NCBI GenBank assembly: GCA_002724925.1
Contig: PBQA01000025.1
Coordinates: 1-64,000, forward strand
Length of the DNA stretch: 64,000 nucleotides
Direction of reading: 5' to 3'
Source of the DNA: Oceanospirillaceae bacterium
GTDB taxonomy: Bacteria > Pseudomonadota > Gammaproteobacteria > Pseudomonadales > Oceanobacteraceae
Shown: positions 62,911 through 64,000 of the stretch, in pieces
Layout: each line of letters starts with the position of its first letter
How positions within the stretch are numbered: the first letter of the stretch is position 1
Made by a program: the position numbers and the translations under genes
The notes under the pieces: model-generated
What the model was told of the DNA's origin: nothing
Database searches by the model: none
The model's input: the letters and a program-made list of their open reading frames with translations, nothing else

Positions 62911-64000
62911 CTACAGTTCGCGACTGACGGATCTCATCGTGACAAATTCTTCAGCACCTGTGGGGTGTATTCCCAGGGTGGCGTCAAACTGAGATTTAGT
63001 TGCGCCAGCCTGCATCGCAATCGCGATTCCCTGTATGATTTCACCTGCCTCGTCACCCACCATGTGCGCACCAAGCACCAGATCATCTGACCTTCTCACT
63101 ATGAGCTTCATCAGTGTGCGTTCAGAAGATCCACTGAGGGTATGCTTCAAAGCGCGGAATTCTGACGTGTAAACATCAACATCTCCGGCGAAGCGTTCCC
63201 CGGCTTCTTCCTCCGAGATGCCTACCGTTCCGATGTTGGGTTGGCAGAAAACGGCTGTTGGAATGAGCTCGTAGTTCAACGTGCGCTTACCTTCGCCGAA
63301 CTGCTGATCGACAAATACCATGCCCTGCTCGAGAGCAACTGGCGTCAATGCTGGGGTATCAATGACATCACCAAGAGCATAAATGCCGGGGACGCTTGTT
63401 TCGAATCGTTCATTGGCAATGATGCTGCCGTTTTTACGAAGCTCGACGCCGGCCTCTTCCAGACCAAGCCCTGCAGTCTTTGCCTGGCGACCAGTCGCCA
63501 TCATCACCATATCGCAACGCAGTGTAGAGCCGTCAGAGAGATGGCAGATTTTTTCATCACCATCTTTTTCGATTCTTTCTACATCCGTCTGGGTGCGGAT
63601 TTTTACCCCAGCCTTGGTGACTTCCTGAGTGACAAAGCGCCTGACCTCATTGTCAAAACCCCGAAGTATCTGGTCGCCCCGGTGCAGTAATTGAGTGTCG
63701 CAGCCCAGCCCATTAAAAATGCCTGCGAATTCAACAGCAATATAGCCACCGCCGACGACGACAATTCTCTTCGGCAGCGCTTCCATGGCGAACACGTCAT
63801 TGGAATCGAGGGCAAGCTCACCACCTGGAATATCGGGCTTGAAAGGCCATCCACCTGTTGCGATCAGAATTCTTTTTGCTTCAAGAATTTCACCGTTAAC
63901 CTCGACTTTGCCCGGGCCTGCTACAGTGCCTCTACCACGGATGATTTCAACGCCTGGACCTTCGAGAATATTTTTATAAATACCATTTAAACGATTGATT
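62911..64000 (-). CDS. gor: Glutathione-disulfide reductase, C-terminal part (runs off right edge)
   Basis: Open from the right edge to the stop at 62911-62913, about 362 residues. Visible: ILIATGGWPF, the second Rossmann motif for NADPH VVVGGGYIAVEFAGIFNGLG, CDMVMMATGRQAKTAGLG, YALGDVIDTPALTPVALEQG, and the dimerisation domain with the catalytic His in LGIHPTGAEEFVTM. This is the glutathione reductase type of pyridine-nucleotide disulfide oxidoreductase. The N-terminal FAD motif and redox CxxxxC lie outside the window. Confidence 0.9.
   Translation of the reverse strand, partial: INRLNGIYKNILEGPGVEIIRGRGTVAGPGKVEVNGEILEAKRILIATGGWPFKPDIPGGELALDSNDVFAMEALPKRIVVVGGGYIAVEFAGIFNGLGCDTQLLHRGDQILRGFDNEVRRFVTQEVTKAGVKIRTQTDVERIEKDGDEKICHLSDGSTLRCDMVMMATGRQAKTAGLGLEEAGVELRKNGSIIANERFETSVPGIYALGDVIDTPALTPVALEQGMVFVDQQFGEGKRTLNYELIPTAVFCQPNIGTVGISEEEAGERFAGDVDVYTSEFRALKHTLSGSSERTLMKLIVRRSDDLVLGAHMVGDEAGEIIQGIAIAMQAGATKSQFDATLGIHPTGAEEFVTMRSVSREL

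Noticed and set aside
1-64000. CRISPR arrays, rRNA, tRNA genes
   Set aside because: None seen by eye on either strand.

Overview
The window looks like chromosome of a gammaproteobacterium, probably marine or halotolerant. The non-mobile part carries rapA, thiI, an xthA-type exonuclease, an acetoacetyl-CoA reductase (phaB type), a TtpC-type TonB system and a glutathione reductase. That mix fits Oceanospirillales or Alteromonadales relatives, but genus cannot be fixed from the sequence alone.

Positions 1-43627 are best read as one large Tn3-family transposon. A 5' part of a DUF4158-type tnpA runs off the left edge. A candidate terminal inverted repeat with the Tn3-like core GAACGAAAAC lies at 43590-43627, and it interrupts a class V aminotransferase gene whose 5' half (43628-44141) remains outside. 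The cargo is almost entirely metal resistance. (a) 2738-9910: a small Cys/His protein, a DUF411 lipoprotein and a CusCBA efflux pump with a CusF domain fused to CusB. (b) 10061-25936: a MerR-type promoter and regulator, an HMA chaperone, a CopA P-type ATPase, a cupredoxin, a PII-like protein, DUF2933, an ICMT-family methyltransferase, a Met-rich protein, and two paralogous HMA-like proteins. These lead directly into a metabolic set: AMP-phosphorylase-like enzyme, Prs-like enzyme, beta-CASP ribonuclease, acetate kinase remnant, phosphoketolase, APC permease and a third HMA-like paralogue fused to a YHS domain. (c) 26228-33701: a LeuT-fold membrane protein, a glycogen phosphorylase remnant, and a minus-strand group (CopA oxidase, CopB, His/Met-rich protein, cytochrome c, unknown protein, EamA transporter, PPK2). 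(d) 33792-36004: a CusR-type box with the two-component pair. (e) 36001-37436: merR-merT-merP plus a small GDCCVYCSYG protein, with no merA. (f) 37503-39441: a second MerTP-like operon with a CcdA-like protein, a broken thioredoxin and a CadR-like regulator. (g) 39469-42895: a deletion scar joining an outer-membrane gene tail to a 5'-truncated czcA, then a PII-like protein and a CDF exporter. (h) 42934-43356: a SprA-like protein.

Beyond 43627 the order is: M16 protease, DUF3450, two ExbB-type proteins, ExbD, TonB, TPR protein (44202-51921); xthA and thiI (minus, overlapping); phaB with a terminator; a tyrosine integrase followed by 0.7 kb of gene-free DNA with repeats; an AraC regulator divergent from a Baeyer-Villiger-type monooxygenase; rapA; and gor, which runs off the right edge.

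The most interesting system is the coupling, in what may be one long transcription unit, of copper detoxification to enzymes that could turn RNA and nucleotides into acetyl phosphate, together with a family of three HMA-like proteins that have no CxxC motif. Several genes are broken (ackA, glgP, thioredoxin, czcA, an outer-membrane gene, aminotransferase), so the element has been reshaped by deletions.
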